Positions 12,701 to 24,700 of a stretch of 64,000 nucleotides of DNA are shown here, in pieces (positions within the stretch are counted from its first letter, which is position 1; the number at the start of each line of letters is the position of its first letter). Below the pieces are notes generated by a model that saw only the letters and a program-made list of their open reading frames with translations, made no database searches and was not told the origin of the DNA. Source of the DNA: Chelonoidis abingdonii (Eukaryota > Chordata > Testudines > Testudinidae); the NCBI RefSeq assembly GCF_003597395.2, contig NC_133777.1, forward strand, positions 14,359,917 through 14,423,916, in the 5' to 3' direction. The position numbers and the translations under genes were made by a program.

Positions 12701-15700
12701 TACTAGCATTGCTAGCAAAATTCTTGACAGAAAGAATCTAACATTTATTAACATGCACTTCCATTCTCAAATGTTGACTTTTACCTAAATCCTCTTGTCA
12801 AGAAAAATGACAAGAATAATTACTCAAAAATACCTATAAATCAATTTCATTAGTTCTAGTAATGACAGTGATTAAACTAGTAATGGACCAATATTTAATT
12901 TAAAATTCTCTACAACAAAGTGCTACTATCGTCAATATATCGTCTAAACTTAAAATCTGCATATTATAAGTAAAATAGATCTCTCGGATACTGGCTAATC
13001 AAGAAATAGGTAAATTGTTAAAGACCTTCAATATCTTATTAAGTCAGTCCTCAATTACGTCCTGTGTTACTGAATCTTAAAGCTCTACAGGACTGGAATG
13101 TAACTTACCACAGTCATTAGCAGTTTATCAAACCACTGCAGTTTGAGTTCTGATTTTGGCCACATATCTGGTCGTAAAGCTGTCTTCAAAAGGTTAACAC
13201 AGCGTCGAGACAGCAATTCTCCAGGAGATCCAGCAGTGTTTGAGTTGTCATTTACCTAGCAATTAATCAAAATTATTCCAGAATGACAGCCATTTATAAC
13301 TATGATCTTTAGAACTCATTAATTTTTTACACATCCTATGTAAGCATATCACTGTCTACTTCTGGAAAGGTTTAGCTAAAGTAACTATACCAGTACAATC
13401 ACAGTACTGTATTACCCAAAAGACTAGTATTGTATTTATGAATAAACTGATTTTAAGATGTTACGGCTCTGAAAAAATTCTCAAAAAGGGATGTCAAGTT
13501 GCAACAATATTTTAAAATGTATTTTGCTAAGAATACAGCTGAGCAAACAATTCACAGGAACTATTTTGATTAATTTAATTGTCATGTTCACAATTTGTGA
13601 GCAGTTTAAAGTTCTTTAGTTTATTCATGTTTAAAATTTTTCTGGGGGTAACATTTTCAAAAGCATCTCAGCAGCTTAGGAGTCTAAGTCATATTTTCAA
13701 AGTTGCACTTAAGAGGCTACGTCTTGGTGAAGGTCAGTAGGACTTTGTTTTCTCACCCACTGATCATGGATTTAGGCATGTAGAAACCTAAGTAATAATT
13801 GTTCTAGTATTGCTACAAAATATATTTTTATATCTCAAAAACCAAGTCAATTTCTTAAAGTTCTTTACATCTAAATGCCTCGGCAGCTATAGACATCTCA
13901 GAGTATAACTACAAAAATACGGAACATGAATATTTTTAATAAAAATGTACTTAAAAATTGGCACAACCCTATGTTTTTCATATGACCGTTTCATATCAAT
14001 TTCCAAACTTTTCAGAAGACGACAGCCATTGTTAAAGTTTATACATTTATCCCAGACTGAAAATAATGCTGTATAATAAAAGTTTATTTGCATTTTTGAA
14101 CACGAATGAAGCATTGGTACATACATTTCAGAATCAGACAGTACCTGGCAAGCAATTCTAATGAGGAAGTTGACCACAGTATCTGTATGCTGCTTGTCAA
14201 TTGGCTTCGAAAGAAGTGCATCAGCTCCTGGCAATGACTGAGTACGTCCAAATACCTGTGCACACAATTTTTGCTCAATAAAAGAGGGGTAAATGGTATA
14301 TAATATATTGTGTTTAAATAATAATATAAAGCACAACTATGAATGAATCTTAGTTTAACAGTGAGCAGGTTACAAAATTATGAAGGAAAATGAACATTAA
14401 GGTTACTCAGTCTTAAAATTACTGGTTATAAGAACAAAAGGAAAGTGAATATTTCTTACTGCACTTATTGCCCCAGTAGCTGTCCTGAATCGTTTCACCT
14501 CTTGACCAGAATCAACAGACAATCCTCTTTTAACAGAAGATGAGGCAGAACTTGCTCCTTCTCCACTTGCACTTGGATCCATATCTGAATCTGGCTGAAA
14601 TATCAGTGATACACAAATTTAAAAAAAAAAAAAAAAAATCATGGTAACATTTGGAAGTTCACCAAGACTGTTACTACTCCTACCTGTTGATCTTTAATTC
14701 TCTGCAATTCCCATTTGATGACTACTTCAGCAAGGTCCACAGCCAGTTTTCTTTGTTCAATGGTAACACTGGGAGTGAAACCCAGCCTCTGCATGGCACT
14801 AACCATATGCTGCACTAAATGGTGTCTTACAGGGTAGTAAACCTGTAGAAATGGATTCATAAATGTGTTACATGTAAACTCACTATATGCTACATATTCC
14901 CTACCACACAGGAAACAGAATGGTAAATTAATTGCCTTTAAAGCCCAGAGCTGGTTATATCTGCACCACGCTCATCCCTCTAGAATTAAGACAAGAAGCT
15001 GGTATTTTGTAAAACAAACATTCCTGGCCAGATTTTCCCTGACTCACAGGTAACCCAGACTAAGACTACAGCTATACTAGAGAGTGTACAGCAGTACAGC
15101 TGCACCAATACAGCTGTACCGCTGCAAGCTTTCTAACAGCTGCTCTAGGCCAACAGGAGAGAGCTCTCCCGTCAGCTTAACTACTCCCCTCCCGCAAGGG
15201 GCGGTAGCTACACCTCTACCTTGATATAACGCTGTCCTTGGGAGCCAAAAAAAATCTTACTGAATTATAGGTGAAACCGCATTACATCGAACTTGCTTTA
15301 ATCCACAGGAGTGCACAGCCCAGCCCACCCGCCCCCTCCCCACCCCGGAGCACTGCTTTACCACATTATATCCGAATTCGTGTTATATCTGGTCACGTTA
15401 TATCAGGGTAGAGGTGTATGTCACTGGAAGAAGCTCTCCTGCTGACATAGCACTGTCCACAAGGGTGCTTATGCCAGTGTAATTTATGTCACTCAGGGGT
15501 CACTCACCCCCGACTGACATAAGTTATGCTGACATAAGAATTATACCTATCTAGTGTTTCATTTTGGAAACAAACCACTCCAAACTTCAATTTTAGTGTT
15601 GCTTTCAAATGTTTTATTAGCACTACAGTTGGCTCCCTATTTACGTTATTTCATACCGTGTGCAAGCTAATTTTAAGAGTGCTTTTGGACCAAGACCAAG

Positions 15701-18700
15701 CTGACCCTTTGCTTAAGTTAAATTGGTATTTGAAGCATTTGTGCACTTTTGGGAACACGACTCTTTAAACCACCATGTAAGGGTGGAGGAGGCTTTAACA
15801 AACAAAAAGCAATGCAGAGGGCATGTGGGTAGAAAAGGGAAAGATGTAACAATGTAAAAGTAAAAGTTAGAAGAGACAGAGGCATTTCAGAATTGCACAG
15901 ATATATTGTTACGTTAACAGCATTTTCAGCTTTAAACATTTGTAGTATGCACATGTGCATACAGAACCATCTCCTTTAAATATTTGTTCTCTGCTACATA
16001 ATTTGGATCTCACTAATTTTTATTTAGTCTGTATTATATCTCCTAGGCATCTAGGATAATTTGTCCAAGTGTTCGGGTGGTCACTGTATACATACCTTGA
16101 AATGCTGTACTATTAAATGCAAAATATGGACCAGCTGTGGAACTGTATGGCCCTCTTCTACAATGATTTTTCGTGTCCAATGAGTCAGCATCTGATGTCC
16201 ATCCTCCATTCGAGCAGGCACAGCTGGCGTTAGAATAGCCATTGCTTGCCTGACAATTGCTCGAGCCTCCATTGCATGAGCTTTTAGAAGACTGTGAAAA
16301 ACCTAAAAAGGAGTGATCCTCTTTAAGAGATGTATTATTCTTTAGAAGAGGTTTACACCATGTTTAAGACCTTTTCCCTTGAATAAATGGCAGTTTCACT
16401 TCCTTGTCCTGAACCTGCTATCCTGTTTTTCCCCAGTGTCTGATGCTAAGTTTTCTTAAGCGTCTCCCCCACGAATCCCTTGACCTCTTTCTCAAACACC
16501 ATTTTTTTAAATGATACTGCTAATGCCCTGATTCTAAGAGATCTCTAAATATTACCTGCTTCTTCACTGCCTCATCTCCCTTATTCACCAGCTCCAAGCT
16601 CTTTGAAAGTGTCATCTATGCCCACTATCTTGAATTGCCTGTATCTCTCTCCTTTATACCTGTCAGTTACCTTCTACCCTCTTCATATTCTAAAACTGCC
16701 CTGAAAGTTACCAATGATCTTCTCTATATTAAGGCCAGTTCAAATTTTTCATTATCTTTTTGCTGCCTTCATTACCAGGAACAAGCCCATCTTTCCACTG
16801 AACTTCCCAAGTGATGACTCTCCTCTCTCACCTACTGCCTTTACTGGATCCCTTCTTGTAGATACCTCACAAGGTGCTGGTCTTTGGCGCGCTTCTTCTG
16901 TGCTTGCTCCCTGGGTGATCTTATCTGCTCTTATGGTTTTAGTTATCACATGTATAATGATTATTCAAAACTACATCTCCATCCTCCATGACAGGCCCTC
17001 CATTACAGTACAAAATAACTGATTAAAGAAAGCATACACCAGGAATAGTACTTATCAGCATCCCCTTAGCATATTAGTGCAAATTTGTACACAATACCTG
17101 CAACACTATCTTCTTATGTATGGCAAATTTTGCAATGATGTGTGCTAAAAGCAAATGTCCACTGTACTTGCACGCTGGGTCCACACACGCCTTAGACAAG
17201 AGACAGGGCCAGGCAAAGGTCATCAGGCGCCGCAGTTTGCTGTTCCGGTTCTTGTTATTGTCATGAATGTGATGTGGGGCATGTTCCACAAGAAGCGTTG
17301 CAAATTGCAAGAGATAAATTCTGAGTGAATCCAGCATATCTGCCTGCTTTTCTGGGTCAAGTACCTATTCCCAAGAGTGGAGGGGAGGAGAGGGGGGGGG
17401 GGGGGGGCGGGGAATAAATAAATATCTTCAAAAGCTCTACACACATTACCAACTACAAGAACAAATATAGTCCACAAAGTCTATAAAAAACACATACCAA
17501 CCTGAAAAAGTATCTGCAGTAACTGTAAGATGACTTTTAGAACAATGTACTTTTAATCACCAGCCATCAGCACCAGGGGCGGCTTTAGGTATTTTGCCGT
17601 CCCAAGCACAGCAGGCAGGCTGCCTTCCGCGGCTTGCCTGTGAGAGGTCCCCGGTCCCGTGGATTCAGCGGCATGCCTGCGGGAGGTCCGCTGAAGCTGC
17701 GGGACCAACGAAGCCTCTGCAGGCATGCTGCCGAAGGCAACCTGCCTACCGCCCTTGCGGCGACCAGCAGGATGCCCCCCATGGCTTGCCGCCCCAGGCA
17801 CGCGCTTGGCATGCTGATGCCTGGAGCCGCCCCTGATCAGCACTCTCCAAAGGAATGGGCAACTGTCCATTTCACATCTATTGCCCAAATGATCTTTGAT
17901 TATACTGTATGCACATACATCTACATTTAGGGCCAGGTTTTCAGAAGTCTTCAGCACACACAACGGAGGCTAGATTTCCATAAGAGTTCATGTAGCAGGG
18001 TGGTTAACCCGCTCCTGCCCTGAAGGGCTTAAAACAGCCCTGGGGGAAGGTTGTGGCTGGAAGCTGCTAAAATGGGCTGATTGGGAAATGGCTTCAGCTG
18101 GGCCACGCCCCAATTAGGCCACAGCTGGACTGTATAAAGAGGCTGGGAGAAAGGAGCTCAGCAGTCTCTGTCTGCCTGCAGGGAGCTGGAGACAGGGTAC
18201 ATGAATGGCACAGAGCTGAGGAAAGGCTGGGGAGCTCCAGCCTGGAAAGCCCTAGGCTGCTGCCTAGCATAAGGCCAACAGGTACTGGGCGTTCCAAAGG
18301 GCAGCCCAGGGGTAGGCAAAGGCAACAGGTCCAAACCCAACCTTGCCAGTGATGAGTAGGCTGATACTGCAGTCTGCCCCAGGGGCTAGACAATGACTGG
18401 CAGTAGCCATATACTGAGGCGAGGTGGGGATAGTAGGTGGGGGTTCTCCAGGGAGGGGAGACCCTAAGACTGGGGGGGGGGGTAACTGCCAGGGGGCAGC
18501 ACCCCAGACAACAGAGCACTGGATCTGGGAGGGACATGGGGGGCCAGAGGACAGCGGATCACCAGCCTGCAGAGGGCACACCAGAGCTGGAACGAGCTAA
18601 TTCCCAGAAGTCACCAGCAGAAGGCGCTGCAGGGGTGAGTCTGTTCCTCTACAGTTCAGCTCCCACTCTGGCAACTAAATGAAGTGAACACATTTTTATA

Positions 18701-21700
18701 ATAAGGGGAGCTGAGCACTTCTGAAGATCTGGCCTTCAAAATATCTTCATCAGTGACCATCTTATATTTGCTGACAGGTATAATAATGAGGCACAAAAAT
18801 CAGTTCTATAACAACTTCAAGCGTCTTTAAACACTCTTCTTACCAAGAGGTAGGTGACACATGGGGTTACTGCAGCAAGCCTTCATTCGTAAAGTAATAT
18901 GTTGAAATCCTAATGCAGTCACAAGTAACTTGAGTATTTGTAATTTCATTCTAGCTCCTGGTGGATATTTCTCCACAATTCAAAATCATTATATGAGTCA
19001 GTATAATTGACCACTTATATTTAGAGAGAGCCCTGGCCCGAAGTAGCAAGAATAATTCAGAGCAGGATTGAAATGTCAACCAATTTAGGTACATTTATTT
19101 TATTTTTCGCTTTTCAATTCTTTAAAGCGAGCAGGGATGGATACCTTTGTTATAAAAACACTGGTGATACTTTCTGGATTATCTCCTTCTGGGTTGGGTG
19201 GTCCCAGAAGTTGTTCTCCTTCTGCCTTTTCAAAACTATACAAGAATGCAGGATTCAAGATATGCTGCAGAACCTACAAACCAGGAATGGAAGAAGTTAA
19301 TACTATGCTATTAAGTTCTCTAAATAAAACAATTACTTAATAAAGCTATGTGGATTATTTCTGACTACTGACAAAACCAATGCACTTCAGATTCAGAGCC
19401 TCTTGAAGTTCTCTGTTTCAAACTTAGAGACTGAATGTAAAAAAGCCAGGACAGATTATTATTATTATGGGGGGGGGGGGGAGAGAGAGACACGACACAA
19501 AAGTCGGCTTCCTAGAAAGGGCAGATTAAGGGTTTGTCTACACAGCCTGCAGTCTGGACTTTTGGTCTGGACTACAGAATATACTAGCATGCTGTGCTGC
19601 AACAACCTTTTAGTTCACGCCAGTTGTTTGCCACACGTGGGAGTTAAAGCAAAGCACGCTAGTGCACTCTGCAATTTACAACCCAAAGTCCAAACTGCAA
19701 GGCCACATAGGCATACCCTAAGAAATCCTCAATTTTGAAAGTCAGTTGCTGATGCCATCTATTAATTGGTCTTCCACATATGGTATTTTCACACAATTGG
19801 TTCTGCCAATTACTGAACTCTTTTTGACATTTAAGCAAGTGAGGTTTGTTGCCCTAGTTCCCAAGATGAGAATTAAACCTAAATATCGGCTTATTTTGAT
19901 GTAATTGCTTTATTTACCTTGGCTTTCAGCTCATCTCCAAAGTTTGGGTCATTGAAGTCTACAAACCGGAAGAACAGAGCCCGTTTTTGAGAAATACTAT
20001 AGTTTTTGGGGATTTCTTCTTCCATGTACTCCTTTAAGAAAGTCATATTGCAGAGAAAACGGCCTGTAAAAGCTCGAAGCAGCTGGAAGAGCAATTCTAT
20101 ATCACCATAATTCCATCTGGAAAAGGAAACAATTAAAACCTCTCATGAGAAACTGGTATCAGATTATTCTGTTTGATAACTTGGTGGAGGAGTCATCCTT
20201 GCTTTTAAACGTGCACAGTTAAAAAACCCCAGGACTTGCTAAAAGTAGTCTTGGTTTTGGTTCTAAAGGTAGCATGAAGGAGCAACTTTCAGTCTTTTCT
20301 TCCACACAGGATTATGCAGCAGTATTATTTTTAGAGTACAGAAAAGATATACACAAAATGGAAAAAAATTGATTTGATCAATAAATAAATAGTTCTACAT
20401 ACTTGCAGTAATTCAGTAAGCAGTATGCCAGTAGTTTAGGTTCTTTCCAGTTTGTTGCAGCCATATTCTCCTTACGATGTCTTTCTTGAAAAGCTTCGCT
20501 TACCCACACGCGTCTTAACTGACTCACTAAGGAATGCTGATTTGCCAACCAACATTCATCATTCTTAACTATAATACTTATGATCTGTCAAAAAACAAAC
20601 AAGACAAATACATCTATTAAACATATATCTAATAATAGCAATCAGAGAGACAAGCTGGGTTAGTTAATATCTTTTATTAGACCAACTTCTGTGGGTAAAA
20701 GAGACACTCTTTCGAGCTTATGCAGAGCACTTCTTCTGGCCTGGGAAACGAGTTTTTAACAGGCCACTTCACCTTGAATGCTCCCTTAGAACAGCAGTTG
20801 TCAAGTTTATTTGATTGTGCCCTCCCTACACACACCCTTTCGTAGTGTCTGAAGTCCTTTGCGCCCCCTGCCCCTCTGCTCCTTCCACACAAAGGCATAT
20901 ACCACCGCCCAGCTCTGAAGGCAGCGTGAAGAGCAGCAGCTGCTGGCCAGGCACCCAGCTCTGAAGGCAGACTGACTTCTCATGGCCCCCTCCCCCGCTA
21001 GTTTGAGAACTTCTGCATTAGCTTAGCATAAGTAGTTAGCACATATGCTATTTGTTTGATCTTGTATTTAACTGACACTCTTCGTACCTTTCCCAGACCA
21101 GGGGAAGAGCTCTGTGTAACTTGAAAGCTTGTCTCTCTCACCAACAGAAGTTGGTCCAATAAAAAGATATTACCTTACTCACCTTGTCTCTCAAATACAA
21201 GGTGGAACAGACTGTTTAGCACAAGTTGCCCACATAGACTTCAAGGAACCACTCAAGGTGAACAGGCTCATTAACACCTCTCCAATCACCAGGTGTGGGG
21301 TGGGGAAAAGGGAGTGGGGTGGGGGAAAGCTGTGGGGAGGTTTAGTGGGTTAAAAACTGTTGTAATAAGCCATAAATCCAGTGCCTCTATTAAGTCCATG
21401 ATTTTTAGTGTTTAGCAAAAGTTATGAACGTGCCTTGAAGCTTAAAATTTATAAAATTTTGCTAGACACTAAAAATATGAAATACATGTTAACTACTTAT
21501 GCTAAACAATCTGTTCCACTTTGCATTTAGCTATGACACTGAGTATGCTTCCCAGACCTGAAGAAGAGCTCTGTGTAAGCTCAAAAGTTTGTCTCTCTCA
21601 CCAACAGAAGTTGGTCCAATAAAAGATATAACCTCACCCACATTGTCTCTCTAATATCCTGGGACCAAACACAGCTACAACAACATTCCATAACAACAAT

Positions 21701-24700
21701 CTTGATATACACGGACGAATTTCAGATTGATTGAGGGCTAAATATGGTTCTACAAAAACTGCCCATAGAAACACTGCCATTAATTCCTTTTCTTTTTAGC
21801 TCCAATGAAAGATATATTTTTAAAAAGTTTAAACGTCCCTATTCAGTATTGGCAGCATTATGCTAGTAACTGAGAAACAGAAGAGTCAAAATGACTGTCT
21901 GTTTTCTTAAAGCCAAGTAACATGCAACAAGTAAACTGGCAGGTGAAAGGGAAATTCAATTTTTTTAAACTGTTTTACAAATCTACCAATATATATGTGA
22001 CATTATTCAATGTATCTATAGTCAGCGTCCCTCTAAACAGATTTGAACTATCCATGACAACGTTTGTGCAAACAGCAAATAAATACCTTGATAGCCTGAA
22101 ACTGAAGATCAAGACGCATTGTGCTGGTGCTTGGTGATCCAGGTCTAACAGCAGCTTGGGTGCCACCAGGTAACAGTAAAGTGATAAATCTATTTGGATT
22201 AGCTGCCAGGACATCTCGTAAAGGCTTCGCATCTTTGTGTTTTAAAAAACTCTGGAGAAGGGCAACCAACCATTACAGGAATAAATTTTAATGAAAACAT
22301 ACCAAAGGTTGTATCATCACACAGTTGTATACCCATGTTTAGTTTACCTATACCACTTGGACTTAATGCATTTTAATTTTGTGCCTCAATTTAATACTCA
22401 TAAAAAGGTGCCACTGACTCAAGTCCTCAAGACTGAAGTCTGGTATTTTGTCTGACACAGCAGATACCACACAGTCAGAATAATGGTAAAAAGATACATG
22501 AATAACTTCTCATTTATCAAAATTGGACTATTGTTCGCAGATATTACCATGAACATTCTGCTCCACTGTGGATCATTTAAAGTCGCTTCCATCATGAACA
22601 GCTCAACAGTCTGGGATGGATGACGTGTCAGAAACTTTATCAGTGGTTCTCTGAATGGACTGCCTGCCTGAAACATTCATAATGTTTTAATTAAATTATT
22701 TCCCTTTATTCAATTTATCCATTCCTCTCACATTATCTGGCAAAAAATAGAGCACTGAAGTTAACATGTGTACAGGTGTAAAATGAATTTGTTAGCAACC
22801 ACAACCACCCCAAGGTCTTAAACCAAGTATTATCAGTCTTAAAAGATGAGATAATTTGTTACAAATCAATTTTTATACCAAAATAATCTTACACAGGTGG
22901 CTGGAACAATTAAAAAAAACACTTAACAGGAGTATTATAAAAGCAATAAAAGAGGCAATTGGCAAAATTAAACTCCATTTTTACCTCTATCAACATAGCC
23001 CGTTCTGTTTTCATCACAACTTCCAGCAAAGGTTTAACTAGAGTCTGAGGAGCAGCTGGGATCAGATGAAATAGGTTTATGATTGCTGAACAAATCTTCA
23101 TTTCCTACAGATAAAAATAAACATTATCAAAATAAACTAACAATTCCTAACTAAACGTACAAACATATTACCACAGATCTTACCATGACTACATTTTTCT
23201 ATCTATATATTAGCACAGCTGGCAAACAAAAGCAAGGAGTTAACAAATAAGCAGGAACTACTTACCCCACTACATGGAAGGAATCTGTCCTGAAGAAATA
23301 TATATTTTTTCCCCCATTTTGGTATCATGTTATTGTAAGGCATATTTTATTTATTTACTTTGTTTCTTCAGTGATATTTTAATATTAAAGCTAGACTGTG
23401 TGTAATGAGAATGGTGATGAGGGGAATTATGAGGATTCATTGCGGCACTATATTGAGCGGTTCACACTTCAAAAATCCAAACTAGCAGCTCAGAACCATT
23501 TCCCATACGCACTCCACAACAGCAGAATAGGAGTGAAAGAAAAGTACCCTCCCATCACTGTTCGATGCATGTTGCATGTGGCTGGCTATTTTTAAAAACA
23601 GCTTTGCTCTCCCATCAAATATTGATTCTTCTAAATGTCTGAGCAAATGTCAGGATTTCTTTTTAAAATTGTGTAGTTTAAATGTGTTTTACATTTTCCT
23701 AGGGCAATGAACTGTATTTTCTATTCAGAGTGGGAATATCACTTAATGAATAGTATTCAAGGAACCAAAAGAAGAGGAAAAATAAATCCATTTCTAACAG
23801 AGACTATGTACCATGTTTGTAGTGGGATATTACCGGTGTTTTTTAAACTGAATTTAAATACAAAGCATTAAGGCACCAATCCTGTAATCTGATCTGCACA
23901 AGCAGGTCCTTGGGGCCGCCTACACAGAGCACACTGCCGGACTGGGGCTTAAATTTATAAAATCCATTCAGATTATTAGATCCCTTGGAAAGCTCTTAAA
24001 AGTTCTGCTCCAAACTTCCTAGTACAAAACATGCTGAACATCCTTCACAGCAATGTTACTAAAACAACTCCGCCACAGACAAACATAGGACAAGTCACAG
24101 CACTGCACTCAAAGGCACAATGCACTCTGCCCATTACATAACAATACAGCTAACATATCACAGCAAAAACCAAACACAACAACAAAGAACCTCCTGGGGC
24201 CTCCACTGAATTTCTCACCTCTACCCCTTCCACGGCAGGCTGAACCAAAACAAAAATTACAGCATGAAAAAAAAAAAAAAGAAAGAAAGAAAGAAAGAAA
24301 ACACAAAAATGTAAAAAAAGTATATGCTATTCTTCAGATTGCAGTCAGAAACTGACTTTAATAGGGTTATGTTCTCACCTCAAACTGACAGAATGGAGAC
24401 AACGAACATCTCCCGCACTCTGAAATGCTCTCCTGAGGATGGGGAGGAAAAGCATCTTTTTTTTTTCTATTTTTACATTGTTTACATATAATTTCCCATA
24501 TATTTGTGCACAATAAAATATTAGGGATGAACAAGACAGTGGAAACAATATTCAGATATCTTCAGAGACAAGTATTGCCCACGCAGACAACAAAAACCTT
24601 CAATGCTTCAAATATCAAACTACACAAGTCTTTTTAATGGACTTCAGCCCTCCCCCAAAACAAAAATTCAAATATTCACTTAAGCAACATTGTTGATGAG

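Noticed and set aside
13887..14336. 149-codon minus-strand frame as a separate gene
   Set aside because: It is TRRAP exon 33 with read-through of both flanking introns; splice sites define 14145-14255.
17553..17963. 136-codon frame and its overlapping plus-strand partners
   Set aside because: They cross a 262-bp GC-rich hAT element with a perfect 8-bp duplication; open frames come from base composition.
17365..19144. U12-type intron between exons 28 and 29 (donor gtatcca)
   Set aside because: The donor differs from the U12 consensus and no U12 branch-point motif lies before the acceptor; GT-AG of the major class fits.
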